This document shows positions 4,877-5,634 of a stretch of DNA of 5,634 nt, in pieces. Source of the stretch: Limnohabitans sp. (GTDB lineage Bacteria > Pseudomonadota > Gammaproteobacteria > Burkholderiales > Burkholderiaceae_C); the NCBI GenBank assembly GCA_018883305.1, contig VEQI01000233.1:1-5634 (forward strand). Reading direction: 5' to 3'. Position 1 is the stretch's first letter. Each line of letters starts with the position of its first letter. The notes below the pieces were generated by a model. It worked only from the letters and a program-made list of their open reading frames with translations. It was not told the DNA's origin and did not search any database. The position numbers were made by a program, and so were the translations under genes.

Positions 4877-5634
4877 TTAGTGAAACAACTTGGGGGAGGA
4901 CAAGACCCCGTAGCCACTGCCACTGCCCGAGGCTGCCGCCGGGTTGCAGCGATTGCCCATCTGCACCTCGACATATTTGCCGGACGACCCCACGGCGCGC
5001 AGGATGTGCACGCAGGCAAAAGCCTGGATCGGGTTGAGCGCGTTAGGCACATATTGATTGGCCACCACGGGTACCAACGCCCATTCACAGGTCTTGCTGC
5101 CGGCTGCACTGCAGTCGTTGGCCGTGGTGTACAGGCTGTTGGCGGTGCCGGGCTTGACCCAGACCGAATCGCCAATGGACAGCACATGGGTGTTCAGGGT
5201 GGCCACCAGCGAGCGGATGACGTCCGTGCTGTTGCCAGACGTGGTGGCCAGGTCCAAGGAGGACCAATCACCGCTGTTACACGTCCCGAAGGAGAGTGGA
5301 ATTTTGAACACGTAAGGTTGGCGCGTCAAAGGATCGAGTGCCGGGCCAGGCGGGTCCGCGCTGGCGTTCCAGTAGCGATCAAACAAGCACTGGCTGACCA
5401 CCATGGGAAACACATACCCCGGGGCAATGGACGAGGGCGAGGTCCGTCCGGCCACTGCGGAGGCGGTGGCCGACAGGGCGTCGATGCCCCAATATCTGGC
5501 AAAGACGGTCATCAGGCCGCCGCCGTTCTCGCCGTTGGCCTTGGTGATCGAGACCCGAACCGCGGGCGCATCACTTGATCCCGAGGAAGGCAAGTGAAGT
5601 GACTGCGTGGTATTGCCATTGGTGATGGTCCAAT
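4877..5634 (-). CDS. TadG-like Flp/Tad pilus-associated protein, C-terminal part, runs off the right edge
   Basis: The frame is open from the right edge to TAA at 4877-4879, giving 251 visible residues. The first visible residues (WTITNGNTT) are mid-protein, so a TTG at 5593 is not a real start. PAVRVSITKANGENGGG-LMTVFARYWGIDALSATASAVAG resembles the segment in Tad-type Flp pilus proteins (TadG-like, Tad_C / DUF2134 family) where a beta-strand is followed by a small hydrophobic 'pilin-like' stretch ending in S-A-T-A. After that come long Ser/Thr/Gly/Asn-rich beta-type sequences and six cysteines (in SQCLF, GTCNS, NDCSA, KTCEW, FACVH, NRCNP). An even number fits disulfides in an extracytoplasmic protein. 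The protein ends in a Gly-Ser run (SGSGSGYG) and SSPKLFH. The N-terminal anchor expected for TadG would lie outside the window. The family call is by resemblance, without strict motifs; an unrelated secreted protein is possible. Confidence 0.7.
   Translation of the reverse strand, partial: WTITNGNTTQSLHLPSSGSSDAPAVRVSITKANGENGGGLMTVFARYWGIDALSATASAVAGRTSPSSIAPGYVFPMVVSQCLFDRYWNASADPPGPALDPLTRQPYVFKIPLSFGTCNSGDWSSLDLATTSGNSTDVIRSLVATLNTHVLSIGDSVWVKPGTANSLYTTANDCSAAGSKTCEWALVPVVANQYVPNALNPIQAFACVHILRAVGSSGKYVEVQMGNRCNPAAASGSGSGYGVLSSPKLFH

Noticed and set aside
4877..5593. TTG at 5593 as the start of the right-hand gene
   Set aside because: The frame stays open and protein-like to the window edge, so the TTG is an internal leucine codon and the gene is partial.

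Overview
The window is a run of seven genes, all on the minus strand. It reads as part of a high-GC (about 60 %) Gram-negative chromosome. An outer-membrane TonB-dependent receptor, a QmcA/NfeD membrane pair, a Tad-pilus-type secreted protein and a two-domain ChrA fit a betaproteobacterium, probably Burkholderiales. That placement is inference, as no rRNA or marker gene is present.

In the direction of transcription (high to low coordinates) the order is: (1) the C-terminal 251 residues of a TadG-like Flp/Tad pilus-associated protein, cut by the right edge; (2) a 66-bp gap with a small perfect hairpin; (3) a QmcA/stomatin-type SPFH protein; (4) a very short NfeD-like membrane protein; (5) pyrrolidone-carboxylate peptidase (pcp); (6) an intradiol ring-cleavage dioxygenase of the hydroxyquinol/catechol 1,2-dioxygenase type; (7) a 61-bp gap, then a long-type chromate transporter (chrA) whose start region carries a tiny overlapping ORF; (8) the N-terminal 206 residues of a TonB-dependent receptor, cut by the left edge.

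From the SPFH gene onward the gaps are 2, 8, 25, 61 and 17 bp, so the six genes may form one transcript. The SPFH/NfeD pair is a known membrane-organising partnership. The last three genes (aromatic-ring dioxygenase, CHR-family anion transporter, outer-membrane receptor) form a plausible second module. A shared role, such as handling catechol-type metal complexes or an oxyanion, is inference only.

No gene-free stretch exceeds 300 bases. I see no RNA genes, mobile elements, CRISPR arrays or convincing promoters. The most unusual points are the NfeD protein ending where its OB-fold should begin, the mini-ORF that takes the good ribosome-binding site in front of chrA, and the unusual dioxygenase-chrA-receptor neighbourhood.
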